This document shows positions 52,045 through 61,222 of a DNA stretch of 64,000 nt, one piece after another (the stretch's first letter is position 1; the number at the start of each line of letters is the position of its first letter). A model generated the notes under the pieces. That model saw only the letters and a program-made list of their open reading frames with translations. It was not told where the DNA came from and ran no database searches. The stretch is from Cyclobacteriaceae bacterium (GTDB taxonomy: Bacteria; Bacteroidota; Bacteroidia; Cytophagales; Cyclobacteriaceae): the NCBI GenBank assembly GCA_016787755.1, contig JAEUUA010000002.1:213288-277287 (forward strand). Reading direction: 5' to 3'. Position numbers and translations under genes: made by a program.

Positions 52045-53526
52045 TTACCTAAGAAGCCTTACCCCCTTCTTAAACAACTCATTTGCCTCTGGCGAAACTT
52101 TTGAGATAAGTATAAGACTACTAAATAGTATAGTGGTAAGTACCGATCTAATAAACATTTCTAGAATAACAGATTCTATTTTAAATGGAATTCTGTTTGC
52201 GGCCAAGGTAATTAGCGCGATCATTAAAACTTTAACTGTGGCTAAATCAAAAGGTTGAATCTTAAACTTCGCGTAAATAAAGAGATACTTAACAATATTG
52301 AATGTCACCAATGCAAAGGCGGCACCCCAGGCAGCGCCTTCAATGCCATAGCGCGGTATCAAATATATATTGGAAACGATAACGAGTGCGGCTAGCATCA
52401 GGATCAATACAATGTTGAATTTATAATACTTCGAGAGTACAATAATTTCGCTGCTCGGCCCAAAGATCATATCCATTAGTTTACCAGAGCCAATAATAAT
52501 TACCACCCATTTTCCAAGCGCATAGTTGTCGCCTTTCGGCATCAAGACAAAAAGGTTGTCCAGATTGATCCAGACTCCAATCAAAATAAGTGAGCCAATA
52601 ATAAATTGATTAATAGATGTTTTGCGATACAACGATGAGACTTCATTCAGATCATTCCGTTCAAATGCGCGTGAGATTAATGGCATAGTTATCTGGCTCA
52701 ACGCCCGTTTCGGAATTTCAATCACGGTGGCCATATAAAAAGCAGTTGTATAGATGGCGTTGGCACTTAGTCCAAGCAAGGCAGTCACCATCATGCTATC
52801 AATCTTTCCTATTAAGATCATTCCGGCCATACCGGCAAAACTTAGCAGGCCGTATTTAAATAATTCCGGGATTTTGGTTTGGTCAAGTGTTTTGAAATTA
52901 GTTTGAAGCGTGAGTTCGCTTTGCTGCCATAGATAGAAAATCAAAATGAGCAACCAAATAAGATAACTGACTACCGAGCCAATAATAAATTGATCAAATG
53001 TTATAAATCCTGTAAAGTAAATAAGCACGAGAACGGAAAGGAACAACCTCGCCATTACTTCGCGCAGCAGATTTGGGATTACCGTTTTTAATAAGGATCG
53101 CGAGAAAGCTTCCAGCACTGAAATCATTACTAAAATGAGGGTTAGCCAAAGCACCAATGAAGTGAATTGAATTATTTCCTGTGCATTGTCCTTAAAGTAG
53201 GAGAGTAGTGGGGTCTCAAAAATCTTAAATACCAGAAAGAAAATAGCGAATCCCGCCAGTGCCATCAGCATCATCAACGTGATGAAGGTGTGCGATGACT
53301 TCTTGTCTTTTACCAATTGCGGATAGAATCTGAAAATACTTTGGGTGAGCCCGAACTGGGCAAACGGTGAAAACAAAATAGCGGCATCTTGTATGGTTCT
53401 AAAAAGCCCTACTTGCTCTAGCGATAGAAACTTAGGATAGAGATACAGCAAATTGACATAGCCAATCGCTACACCCAGGTAGGCAATGATGGTAGAGTAA
53501 ATACTTTGTCGAATGACAATGCCCAT
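52045..53526 (-). CDS. Wzx-type lipid-linked oligosaccharide flippase
   Basis: The 493-residue integral membrane protein has 12-14 helices. The N terminus (IVIRQSIYSTIIAYLGVAIG) and the loop RALSQITMPLISRAFERND with GMAGMILIGKIDSMMVTALL are typical of the MATE/polysaccharide-export superfamily. It moves a lipid-linked glycan across the inner membrane. It is in a minus-strand run with a glycosyltransferase and methyltransferase; the gap to the next gene is 8 bases. Confidence 0.9.
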   Translation of the reverse strand: MGIVIRQSIYSTIIAYLGVAIGYVNLLYLYPKFLSLEQVGLFRTIQDAAILFSPFAQFGLTQSIFRFYPQLVKDKKSSHTFITLMMLMALAGFAIFFLVFKIFETPLLSYFKDNAQEIIQFTSLVLWLTLILVMISVLEAFSRSLLKTVIPNLLREVMARLFLSVLVLIYFTGFITFDQFIIGSVVSYLIWLLILIFYLWQQSELTLQTNFKTLDQTKIPELFKYGLLSFAGMAGMILIGKIDSMMVTALLGLSANAIYTTAFYMATVIEIPKRALSQITMPLISRAFERNDLNEVSSLYRKTSINQFIIGSLILIGVWINLDNLFVLMPKGDNYALGKWVVIIIGSGKLMDMIFGPSSEIIVLSKYYKFNIVLILMLAALVIVSNIYLIPRYGIEGAAWGAAFALVTFNIVKYLFIYAKFKIQPFDLATVKVLMIALITLAANRIPFKIESVILEMFIRSVLTTILFSSLILISKVSPEANELFKKGVRLLR

Positions 53527-53534
53527 GAAACTTG

Positions 53535-54683
53535 TTAGTCCTTTAAAAGATTTTCCACAAGGTCGTTTAAAATTTTCTTATTCTTTTCGGCTGAAAGAAC
53601 ATCTGCTGCTTGATTTGCATTTTCCTTGTATGAGGAGATTTCTTTGTCCGAAAGTGAATTGATTTTTTTAGCTAACGAAGGGGCTGTGAAATCATCGGAT
53701 ACAATCCCTAAATTATATTGCTTTACAAGTTTCGCCATTTCAGGTGTTGGCCCGATTGCAATGGCTAATCGTGCTTGTACATAATCAAAGAATTTATTGG
53801 GAAGCGTGTTAGCGTAGTTAAAGTTTATAGGAGGTAGTAGGAAAATACCCATATCATATTTATGGATATGAGGCACAACCTGATCGCTTTTTACGGGGTC
53901 AATAATTTTGATTCTGGAATTTTTCTGAATTTGTTTTTTTAGTGTTTTGAGATAGCCTCTTGTTTTTTTGTTTGCAATGGAAGGTGTTAAAAGCATGAGA
54001 TCTAATGTGAATCGCTCATCGACATAATCCATCATCTCAATCATGATTTCAAGCTGACGCGAGGGATTGGCTGCACCATGATGAATAAGTTTGATTGATT
54101 TTGAATCTACTGGCAATGGTTTTAAATCAGCATAGTAATTGGCATTAGTAAGTATGATTGGATTCACAGGGTAGAACTTATGATATTCTTTAGCGAGTCC
54201 TTCACCTACTGTAAGCATAGCATCTGTCAAGGGTAAATATTTTTTACACAGATATTGATTGAATCGCTGGAAGAATACACGCCAAACCAACTTGTCTTCA
54301 AAATGCCGGGGGGCAAACTCGTGGGCATCGAATAAAATTTTCTCGCTTTTTTTTATTCGCATAGCCAAAGGCAAGCACTCAATGTCATTAGCTATGATTA
54401 GATCAAATTCTCTTTGCTTTAATTGAATTCTTAGTGATGGAGAATCATAAAGAGTCTGAAAGGCATTTTCAAACAACCGGGTTAATAAGAAGAATGAGGT
54501 AATTGCTTTTTGGATTAGCCTAGGCTTTATACGCTTAATACGAATTACCTCAACATTCAGATTCGTTGGTGCATCAAAGCATACAACGGTAGTGGTGTAT
54601 TTATCATTGAGGAAGTTAATTTGACGCACAACGCGCGCATCGTGATTTAAATCACTGAAGACAAGGATCAGGATTTTCTTCAT
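53535..54683 (-). CDS. Glycosyltransferase, GT4-like
   Basis: The 382-residue protein has an N-terminal FSDLNHDARVVRQINFLND, the sugar-acceptor region EKILFDAHEFAPRHFEDKLV and a C-terminal HKYDMGIFLLPPINFNYANT followed by NKFFDYVQARLAIAIGPTPE. This is a GT-B fold enzyme. The donor is unknown. It starts 4 bases inside the methyltransferase stop and belongs to the same transcript. Confidence 0.85.
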   Translation of the reverse strand: MKKILILVFSDLNHDARVVRQINFLNDKYTTTVVCFDAPTNLNVEVIRIKRIKPRLIQKAITSFFLLTRLFENAFQTLYDSPSLRIQLKQREFDLIIANDIECLPLAMRIKKSEKILFDAHEFAPRHFEDKLVWRVFFQRFNQYLCKKYLPLTDAMLTVGEGLAKEYHKFYPVNPIILTNANYYADLKPLPVDSKSIKLIHHGAANPSRQLEIMIEMMDYVDERFTLDLMLLTPSIANKKTRGYLKTLKKQIQKNSRIKIIDPVKSDQVVPHIHKYDMGIFLLPPINFNYANTLPNKFFDYVQARLAIAIGPTPEMAKLVKQYNLGIVSDDFTAPSLAKKINSLSDKEISSYKENANQAADVLSAEKNKKILNDLVENLLKD

Positions 54684-55219
54684 TTTTTTCTCAGTGCTTC
54701 AACAATGTAGTAGCGAGGCGTGAATTGCCGAAGTATGGGTCGGATGCCATTAATTTTGGTAGGACTGGTCCATTTTTCACTCCGCACAATTTCCCAACCT
54801 CCTTTTTCAAGCAACCAATCAAATTGCCAATCTTCAAATTCATGAAAATGTTGATCCCAGCGATCATTCTTATTTCGGTAGGCTTTCGCAAACCAAAGCG
54901 AAAGTGGGATGCTCGCAAATAGACGTTCTGATTTTATTGCCCTTAAAACACCCAAGGGGTTAAGGAGGTGTTCAAAAATTTCGAAGGCCGTTGTTACATC
55001 TGTTTGATATTTTGCTATTGAATCTGGGGACTCATCAAGATCTTCTCCATGAGTATTAGTAATATTAAACCCCTGTGATGCTAAAAAATCTGAAAATGGG
55101 TTAGGTGTTCCAATGTCTAAGATTGATTCCTTTTTACTTATAGATGGGTTCATGAAATCCCAGGTCTTCTTGTAACGCTTTTGCTTGGAGGGTGATAAAA
55201 GGTAGGTGTCAGCTGACAT
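54680..55219 (-). CDS. Short SAM-dependent methyltransferase
   Basis: The 179-residue protein shows the SAM-binding loop as ESILDIGTPNPFSDFLASQG and the post-I acidic residue in THGEDLDESP, then TTAFEIFEHLLNPLGVLRAI. Motif I lacks the usual second glycine pattern, so SAM binding may be weaker or altered. It could methylate a sugar or lipid intermediate. It is the first gene of the minus-strand run 52045-55219. Confidence 0.72.
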   Translation of the reverse strand: MSADTYLLSPSKQKRYKKTWDFMNPSISKKESILDIGTPNPFSDFLASQGFNITNTHGEDLDESPDSIAKYQTDVTTAFEIFEHLLNPLGVLRAIKSERLFASIPLSLWFAKAYRNKNDRWDQHFHEFEDWQFDWLLEKGGWEIVRSEKWTSPTKINGIRPILRQFTPRYYIVEALRKK

Positions 55220-55327
55220 ATTCGAAAGTAACTATAATGAAATTAAAAGCATTAAAATCTTCTTTTGCACGTTTAAATTTTAATTTCTCGCAAAGAAAGG
55301 GAATTTTGCACCCCTAATAAACTGGAA

Positions 55328-56410
55328 ATGAAAATTACCCTGATTGCTGGTGCCCGTCCTAACTTTATGAAAATTGCCCCCATTATCAGGGCGATTGAAA
55401 ATGCCCAGGCGGCAGGCACGAAAATTCATTATCGCCTTGTTCACACAGGCCAGCATTATGATGATAAACTCAGTAAAATCTTTTTCGAACAACTGGAAAT
55501 CCCTCAACCCGATGTAAACTTAGGCGCTGGTTCAGGTTCACAAGCTGAGCAAACTGCTAAAATCATGATTGAGTTTGAGAAGGATCTGTTAGCTAACCCG
55601 TCCGACCTTGTTGTGGTGGTGGGTGACGTCACCTCAACCATGGCCTGCACGATTGTAGCTAAGAAACTTAATACCAAAGTTGCGCACGTAGAGGGCGGCA
55701 TCCGCTCATTTGATATGGCAATGCCTGAAGAAATTAACCGGATTGTTACCGACTCGCTTGCTGATTATTTTTTCACTACTTCAGAAGTGGCGAATCAAAA
55801 TCTTTTGAAAAGCGGTGTACGGGAAGATCAGATCTTTTTTGTAGGGAATACAATGATTGATACGTTACTGAATCAATTACCGAAGATAAAAAAGCCAGAG
55901 AAGTGGGCTGAATGGAAAGTAGAGCCTAAGAAATACCTTGTACTTACTTTGCACAGACCTTCCAATGTGGATGATGCCGATAAGTTTGCGAACTGGATGC
56001 GAGTGATTGATGGAGTAGGTTTGCCGGTTATTTTCCCGGTTCATCCAAGAACGCAAAAGAATTTTTTAACATTACCTAAAAAACCCCTTAATATCATTGC
56101 CTGTGATCCTCTCAGTTACCATGAATTTATTTATTTGATAAAGGAATCAAAAGCAGTTATAACGGATTCAGGTGGGGTGCAAGAGGAGACAACTGTTTTG
56201 GGGGTTCCATGTCTTACTTTAAGAAACAATACAGAGCGACCCGAAACCGTAACTATGGGCACAAACGAAATGATAGGAGATAACTTTGTTGCGTTAAGTG
56301 AAGCTTTAAAAAATTTGAATGAAGGAAAGTGGAAACAAGGTGGGATTCCTGAATTGTGGGATGGACGAACTGCGGAGCGAATTGTGTCTCAGTTGTTACA
56401 ACTAGAGTGA
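55328..56410 (+). CDS. wecB: UDP-N-acetylglucosamine 2-epimerase, second copy
   Basis: The 360-residue enzyme has LIAGARPNFMKIAPIIRAIE, LVHTGQHYDDKLSKIFFEQL, HVEGGIRSFDMAMPEEINR, FPVHPRTQKNF and VITDSGGVQEETTVLGVPCL. It differs clearly from the copy at 49215 (NFMK versus QIIK, DVTSTMACT versus DTNSTLAAA), so these are not recent duplicates. It overlaps the end of ruvC by 9 bases (convergent). Confidence 0.93.
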   Translation: MKITLIAGARPNFMKIAPIIRAIENAQAAGTKIHYRLVHTGQHYDDKLSKIFFEQLEIPQPDVNLGAGSGSQAEQTAKIMIEFEKDLLANPSDLVVVVGDVTSTMACTIVAKKLNTKVAHVEGGIRSFDMAMPEEINRIVTDSLADYFFTTSEVANQNLLKSGVREDQIFFVGNTMIDTLLNQLPKIKKPEKWAEWKVEPKKYLVLTLHRPSNVDDADKFANWMRVIDGVGLPVIFPVHPRTQKNFLTLPKKPLNIIACDPLSYHEFIYLIKESKAVITDSGGVQEETTVLGVPCLTLRNNTERPETVTMGTNEMIGDNFVALSEALKNLNEGKWKQGGIPELWDGRTAERIVSQLLQLE

Positions 56411-56974
56411 TTTCAACCTCCCCGGATTATCTTTCAGAAAACTATCCCAGGATTTACTCTTATTTTTTACTAGGCCATTTTGGTAATGGTGGCAAACGGC
56501 AACGGCTAACGCATCGGAAGCATCCAGAAGTTTGGGCATTTCTTTCATGCTGAAAATTTGCATTAACATCTTAGCTACCTGCTCTTTACTGGCATTCCCA
56601 TTTCCGGTAACGGACTGCTTCACTTTTTTGGGTGCGTATTCTGTAATGGGTACTTCGCGAAATAAGGCCGCTGCCATGGCAACTCCTTGCGCACGACCAA
56701 GTTTTAACATGGACTGCACATTCTTTCCGAAGAAAGGTGCCTCTAAGGCTACTTCATCCGGGTGATATTCATCCACCAGGGTAAGAACCCGATCAAAAAT
56801 TTTTTTAAGCTTGAGTTCGTGAGCCCCTGTCTTACCCATTTGAATAACCCCGAATTGAATGAGCTTAATTCTGCTAAGTTGAACAAGAATGATTGCGTAG
56901 CCCATTACATTGGTTCCCGGATCCAACCCAAGAATTATCTTTTCCTTCACTACTTTTTTCTCAACTTTGCTCAC
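56402..56974 (-). CDS. ruvC: Holliday junction resolvase RuvC
   Basis: The 190-residue nuclease has the acidic active-site residues in ILGLDPGTNVMGYAIIL, VALEAPFFGKNVQSMLKLG and DASDALAVAVCHHYQ, plus KKVKQSVTGNGNASKEQV. It resolves recombination junctions and is usually made with RuvA/RuvB. It sits alone within the polysaccharide cluster; no ruvA is adjacent. Confidence 0.95.
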   Translation of the reverse strand: MSKVEKKVVKEKIILGLDPGTNVMGYAIILVQLSRIKLIQFGVIQMGKTGAHELKLKKIFDRVLTLVDEYHPDEVALEAPFFGKNVQSMLKLGRAQGVAMAAALFREVPITEYAPKKVKQSVTGNGNASKEQVAKMLMQIFSMKEMPKLLDASDALAVAVCHHYQNGLVKNKSKSWDSFLKDNPGRLKSL

Positions 56975-57000
56975 AGCCCAAACTTACAGAGAAACACGCA

Positions 57001-58101
57001 ATGCTGATTTATTTCCTGGTAATCTTTAGTAGTTATTTTCTTTTTATGCTTTGGCTGATAATCGGTTGGATTAAAGTCAAACGTAAGCAAAGCATATGGG
57101 CAGTTGATAGTTTTGCTTCGGTAGTCGTGGCAGTAAGAAATGAAGAGACCACGCTCCCAAACCTGATTCAGTCATTGGCTCAGCAAACTTATCCTAAAGA
57201 TAAGTTTGAAATCATTTTGGTAAATGATCATTCAACAGATAAAACAGCTGAAATTATTTCTAAACTAATTAATCAATATCACGGTATGAAAGTCAGCAAA
57301 GTTTCTGCTCAGGATTTGGGTAAGAAGCGGGCGATCACTGAAGGTATTGAGTCTGCCCGAGGGGAAATAATTTTAACGACCGATGCAGACTGCACATTGC
57401 CAACCAACTGGATTGCGGGAATGGTTGGTTCTTTTACGGAAGAAACACAGTTGGTTATCGGAGCGGTTAAAATAAAAACTGATCAGCGTTTTTTTTCAAC
57501 CTTGCAGGCAATGGAATTTAGCAGTGTGATGGGTTCGGGAATGGCGATGATGGGGTGGGGACAGGCGGTCATGTGCAATGGGGCAAGCTTGGCATTTCGC
57601 AAAAGGGCTTTTGATGCCGTTCGAGGCTATGAAGGAAATTTTGAAATTCCGTCTGGTGATGATGAATTTCTGATGCGAAAGATTGATCATCATTATCCTG
57701 GAGGCATTACGGTTGTTTCTCAAAAGGATTGCGTTGTTGAAACTGCGCCTCTCTATTCTATAAAGGATTTTGTTCAACAACGACTACGCTGGGCCGGGAA
57801 GTGGAAAGCAAACGATTCAATCTTTGCCAAAGCATTAGCTGTTTTTATTTTATCGGTTCAAATCAGTTGGCCCATAATAATCGTAGCGGCTAGTCTATTG
57901 TATTCTAAGACATTAGGGCTAACAATTCTTTTAAAAATTTTATTGGAAATTACTTTTCTTTTGATGGTATCAATATACTTAAAACAACGATTTCGAATTC
58001 TGGCATTCAGCGTGCTTCAAATCGTTTATCCGTTCTATGTTATTTGGATAGGATTCTACTCACAGATTAGTACCTACACGTGGAAGGGACGATCTTCCTA
58101 G
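57001..58101 (+). CDS. Family 2 glycosyltransferase with membrane helices
   Basis: The 366-residue protein (from ATG 57001; an earlier start at 56893 would overlap ruvC) has one N-terminal helix, the GT2 core with SVVVAVRNEETTLPNLIQSL, LVNDHSTDKTAEI, TTDADCTLPTNWI (DxD-like) and QQRLRWAGKWKAND (QxxRW), and two or three C-terminal helices. These define a processive, membrane-bound synthase-like transferase. The substrate is unknown. Confidence 0.9.
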   Translation: MLIYFLVIFSSYFLFMLWLIIGWIKVKRKQSIWAVDSFASVVVAVRNEETTLPNLIQSLAQQTYPKDKFEIILVNDHSTDKTAEIISKLINQYHGMKVSKVSAQDLGKKRAITEGIESARGEIILTTDADCTLPTNWIAGMVGSFTEETQLVIGAVKIKTDQRFFSTLQAMEFSSVMGSGMAMMGWGQAVMCNGASLAFRKRAFDAVRGYEGNFEIPSGDDEFLMRKIDHHYPGGITVVSQKDCVVETAPLYSIKDFVQQRLRWAGKWKANDSIFAKALAVFILSVQISWPIIIVAASLLYSKTLGLTILLKILLEITFLLMVSIYLKQRFRILAFSVLQIVYPFYVIWIGFYSQISTYTWKGRSS

Positions 58102-58181
58102 CCACTCCACTATTTCGCGTTAAGAGATTGTTAACATGCTACGTGTTATTCATTTATTCTTAATTTTACCTGATTAACAAT

Positions 58182-59399
58182 ATGGGCGAAGTAGAATTAA
58201 GAAAGCAGATTGAACGGAAAGAACTGGAACTCAACTCCTTGTTAGAGATCACCCAGTCGATCAACAACAATGTGCCAGAAGATTCTTTGTACAAGATTTT
58301 CAATTTTACCCTTCGCTCAAATCTCAATATCAAAAAGTTAGCTCTTTTTGTATTGGATGATGCCTGGTATTGCAAGGTTAATTTTGGCACCAAGAATAAT
58401 TTTCAGAAACTCAAACTGGATGATCGATTTAAACTTATCAAGAATATTCATCGCATGGATGAGTTTGAAGAATGTGCCTTTCATGAGTTTGATTTGGTGA
58501 TCCCCGTAGCCCATAAATCGGATACACTTGCATTGATTTTTGTGGGCGGGCTAAATGATAACACTAATCATGATCGCGATGAAAGTATAAAATTCATTCA
58601 GGCGCTGAGTAATATTATTATTGTTGCTATTGAAAATAAAAAACTGGCACGCAAGCAATTGGAGCAAGAAGCATTTAGGAAAGAACTAGAGATTGCCAGT
58701 GATGTTCAGCAATTTCTTTTTCCGGAAAGACTTCCCTACACCGAGCGCTTGAAAATGGAAGCCAGTTATTTGCCTCACGATCTGGTTGGGGGAGATTACT
58801 ATGATTATATCCCCATTAATAAAAATCAATTTTTGATTTGCGTGGCGGATGTAAGTGGAAAGGGAATTCCAGCAGCGTTGATGATGTCAAACTTTCAAGC
58901 TTCGTTGCGAACGCTATTGCGTCAAACGCCCAACTTGAAGGAAATTGTGGAGGCACTCAATTTCCAGGTAATGGAAAATACCAAGGGAGAAAAGTTTATA
59001 ACGTTCTTTGGGGCGATCTACGACTTAAGTTTAAAAACGATGGTGTACGTGAATGCAGGTCATAATGCACCCATCTTAATGGATAAGAAACATGGACTGC
59101 GTTTGTTGGAAGAAGGATCAACGGTGTTGGGTGCTATGAATCCTTTGCCCTTTATCAACGAAGGGTTTATTACTGACCTGGATGACTTTACCTTGTTTGC
59201 CTACACCGATGGCCTCACCGAGACGGTAAATGAAGCGGGTGAGGAATATGGGGTTGATTCTTTAATGACCTACTTTAAAAAGAGTAGTGGTAAGGATATC
59301 AAAACTATTCATCAGGATATTATTGTTGGTTTGGATGGCTTTAAGGGCAACAATAGTTACCGCGATGATATTACGATGCTTACGTGTCGGGTTGAGTAA
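58182..59399 (+). CDS. GAF-like plus SpoIIE-type serine phosphatase
   Basis: The 405-residue protein has an N-terminal coiled coil (1-30), a GAF-like region (about 30-160), a linker helix (LEQEAFRKELEIASDVQQFL) and a PP2C/SpoIIE phosphatase (about 195-405) with LVGGDYYDY, ICVADVSGKGIPAALMMSNF, NAGHNAP and TLFAYTDGLTETVNEAGEEY. Such RsbU-like enzymes dephosphorylate anti-anti-sigma factors. No STAS or anti-sigma gene is adjacent. It shares its end with the deacetylase frame. Confidence 0.9.
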   Translation: MGEVELRKQIERKELELNSLLEITQSINNNVPEDSLYKIFNFTLRSNLNIKKLALFVLDDAWYCKVNFGTKNNFQKLKLDDRFKLIKNIHRMDEFEECAFHEFDLVIPVAHKSDTLALIFVGGLNDNTNHDRDESIKFIQALSNIIIVAIENKKLARKQLEQEAFRKELEIASDVQQFLFPERLPYTERLKMEASYLPHDLVGGDYYDYIPINKNQFLICVADVSGKGIPAALMMSNFQASLRTLLRQTPNLKEIVEALNFQVMENTKGEKFITFFGAIYDLSLKTMVYVNAGHNAPILMDKKHGLRLLEEGSTVLGAMNPLPFINEGFITDLDDFTLFAYTDGLTETVNEAGEEYGVDSLMTYFKKSSGKDIKTIHQDIIVGLDGFKGNNSYRDDITMLTCRVE

Positions 59400-59415
59400 T
59401 TTCAAATCTTTACTC

Positions 59416-60051
59416 GTGATTTTTCGAACACCTTTCTTTTTACCTTGGATTTTACCGGAACTAATCTGGCGAGTACCAACAGAAAAAAAAGAAATCTTTT
59501 TAACGTTTGATGACGGCCCAGTGCCCGGCCCAACAGAATTTGTGTTGGATGCCTTAGCCAAATTTAACGCGAAGGCTACCTTCTTTTGTATTGGCGATAA
59601 TATCAGAAAGCATTCGGAAATTTTCGTGAAAATTCTTTCTGCCGGTCATTCGATTGGCAATCATACTTTCGGTCACCTTAAAGGATGGGATTACTCAACA
59701 AAGGATTATGTCAACAACATTGAGTTGTGTACGAATCAAATAGCAACAGTCAGCAATCGACAGTCGACAGTCGACAGTGGACTGTTTCGTCCACCTTATG
59801 GCAGAATTACCAAAGCCCAGATTAGATCGGTCAAGCAAACTCACAAAATAATTATGTGGGATGTGCTTACGCAGGATTACAGACAGTCCCTGAATAAAGA
59901 GTATTGTTTAGCGAAATCAGTAAAGGTTTCGCGCCCTGGCTCTATTGTTGTTTTTCACGATAGCTTAAAAGCTGAACGAAATCTTAGTTACGTGCTTCCA
60001 AAATACTTGGAACATTTTTCAAGAGAAGGATATATTTTTTCGGCTCTTTGA
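59416..60051 (+). CDS. Polysaccharide deacetylase (NodB/CE4)
   Basis: The 211-residue protein (from GTG 59416; TTG 59392 overlapping the previous stop is possible) has the NodB motifs TFDDGPVPGPTEFVLDALAK, SIGNHTFGHL (metal His-x3-His), LFRPPYGRIT, MWDVLTQDYRQ and IVVFHDS. It should deacetylate an N-acetylated glycan. A membrane or signal segment (FRTPFFLPWILPELIW) lies at the N terminus. A heptad repeat (59747-59781) lies in frame between the second and third motifs and encodes a polar insert (ATVSNRQSTVDSG). Confidence 0.9.
   Translation: MIFRTPFFLPWILPELIWRVPTEKKEIFLTFDDGPVPGPTEFVLDALAKFNAKATFFCIGDNIRKHSEIFVKILSAGHSIGNHTFGHLKGWDYSTKDYVNNIELCTNQIATVSNRQSTVDSGLFRPPYGRITKAQIRSVKQTHKIIMWDVLTQDYRQSLNKEYCLAKSVKVSRPGSIVVFHDSLKAERNLSYVLPKYLEHFSREGYIFSAL
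59747..59781 (+). repeat. Five contiguous heptads inside the deacetylase frame
   Basis: Five 7-base units in register, consensus CAGTCGA (59747, 59754, 59761, 59768, 59775); the third and fourth are identical and the rest differ at one or two bases. One unit more or less would shift the frame. Confidence 0.7.
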
Positions 60052-60072
60052 AGACTGACAGAAAGGTTGTAA

Positions 60073-60080
60073 TACCTTTG
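60073..60080 (+). promoter_or_regulatory. TAnnTTTG promoter box 4 bases before ATG
   Basis: TACCTTTG ends four bases before the ATG of the MurG-like gene (60085), predicting transcription to start at or just inside the coding sequence, as at miaA. Confidence 0.45.
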
Positions 60081-60084
60081 CACG

Positions 60085-61161
60085 ATGTCAGCTCCCTCAA
60101 AACATATTTTAGTAGCCGTACTGGATTGGGGATTAGGCCATGCAACACGCAGCATCGTTGTCATTAATGCGTTGCTTGAAAAAGGATGTAGCGTTTCAAT
60201 TGCCGGGAACGGACAATCACTTGAATTGTTGAAACAAGAATATCCTCAGCTAAATTTCCATGAACTGCAGTCATACGATGTTTTATACTCTAATGGGAGA
60301 CCCTTCATATTGAATATATTTCTGCAACTTCCAAAGTTCCTAAAAGCAATAAGGCTTGAGAACAAGCAAGTTGAAGAACTCATTGATAAAAATAAATTTG
60401 ATGCTGTCATTTCTGATAACCGCTACGGGTGCTGGTCGAAAGAAATCCCCAGTGTGTTAATTACGCATCAGTTAAATTTGCAAATGCCTGTTTATTTTTC
60501 TTGGCTGAGTGGCTTCATAAACTACTTTAATCATCGTCAAATTAGGAAATTCACAGAGTGTTGGGTTCCGGATTTTGTATTGAACCCCATAACCGGGAGA
60601 TTAACTTCTACCGAAAATTTGAGCGTTCGATTTATTGGAATGCTTTCCCGGTTTAACCCAAAAAAAATTGAGGAGAATGATAATCTTATTATGGGGGTCG
60701 TATCAGGACCAGAGCCACAACGCTCTGTTTTTGAAGAACTTCTAGTTAATGAAATGGAGAAGCAAACCAGAGATTGTATAATTGTAAGAGGTACTCCTAA
60801 AGATGAGGAGAGAAGACATTCACGGATTAAGTTTGTTAACCATCTTCATACCAATGAATTGAAAGAGCTTATTCAAAAGGCGGGAATTATAGTTTCGCGA
60901 AGTGGTTATAGCACTATTATGGATTTATCAGTACTAGGAAAGAAGCAAATAATTTTTATTCCAACACCGGGCCAAACTGAACAAGAGTATCTTGCCGAGC
61001 AATTGAGGGATAGAAAGATCGCATTGATACAAAAGCAAGCTGAGTTTAATTTGACAAAGGCAATGACTGATGTAAAAGGGTATAATGGTTTTACTCAGGT
61101 CATACAGGAAGTCAGCATGCTTCATTCAGCTATAGATGATTTGATAATGATGATAAAGTGA
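60085..61161 (+). CDS. MurG-like glycosyltransferase, GT28-type C-terminal domain
   Basis: The 358-residue protein starts KHILVAVLDWGLGHATRSIV with the glycine-rich GHxTR loop of MurG-like enzymes. The C-terminal domain has FVNHLHTNELKELIQKAGII and VSRSGYSTIMDLSVLGKKQI, then IPTPGQTEQEYLAEQL, all of the UDP-GlcNAc-binding type. It is probably a glycan or glycolipid transferase. It is next to tatD and the deacetylase. Confidence 0.88.
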   Translation: MSAPSKHILVAVLDWGLGHATRSIVVINALLEKGCSVSIAGNGQSLELLKQEYPQLNFHELQSYDVLYSNGRPFILNIFLQLPKFLKAIRLENKQVEELIDKNKFDAVISDNRYGCWSKEIPSVLITHQLNLQMPVYFSWLSGFINYFNHRQIRKFTECWVPDFVLNPITGRLTSTENLSVRFIGMLSRFNPKKIEENDNLIMGVVSGPEPQRSVFEELLVNEMEKQTRDCIIVRGTPKDEERRHSRIKFVNHLHTNELKELIQKAGIIVSRSGYSTIMDLSVLGKKQIIFIPTPGQTEQEYLAEQLRDRKIALIQKQAEFNLTKAMTDVKGYNGFTQVIQEVSMLHSAIDDLIMMIK

Positions 61162-61222
61162 TGAATTTTAATGAGGTCCTCTTCCCGGGGAGAAGGACGG
61201 AGCAAGGTTTTAAGAGTTGTTT

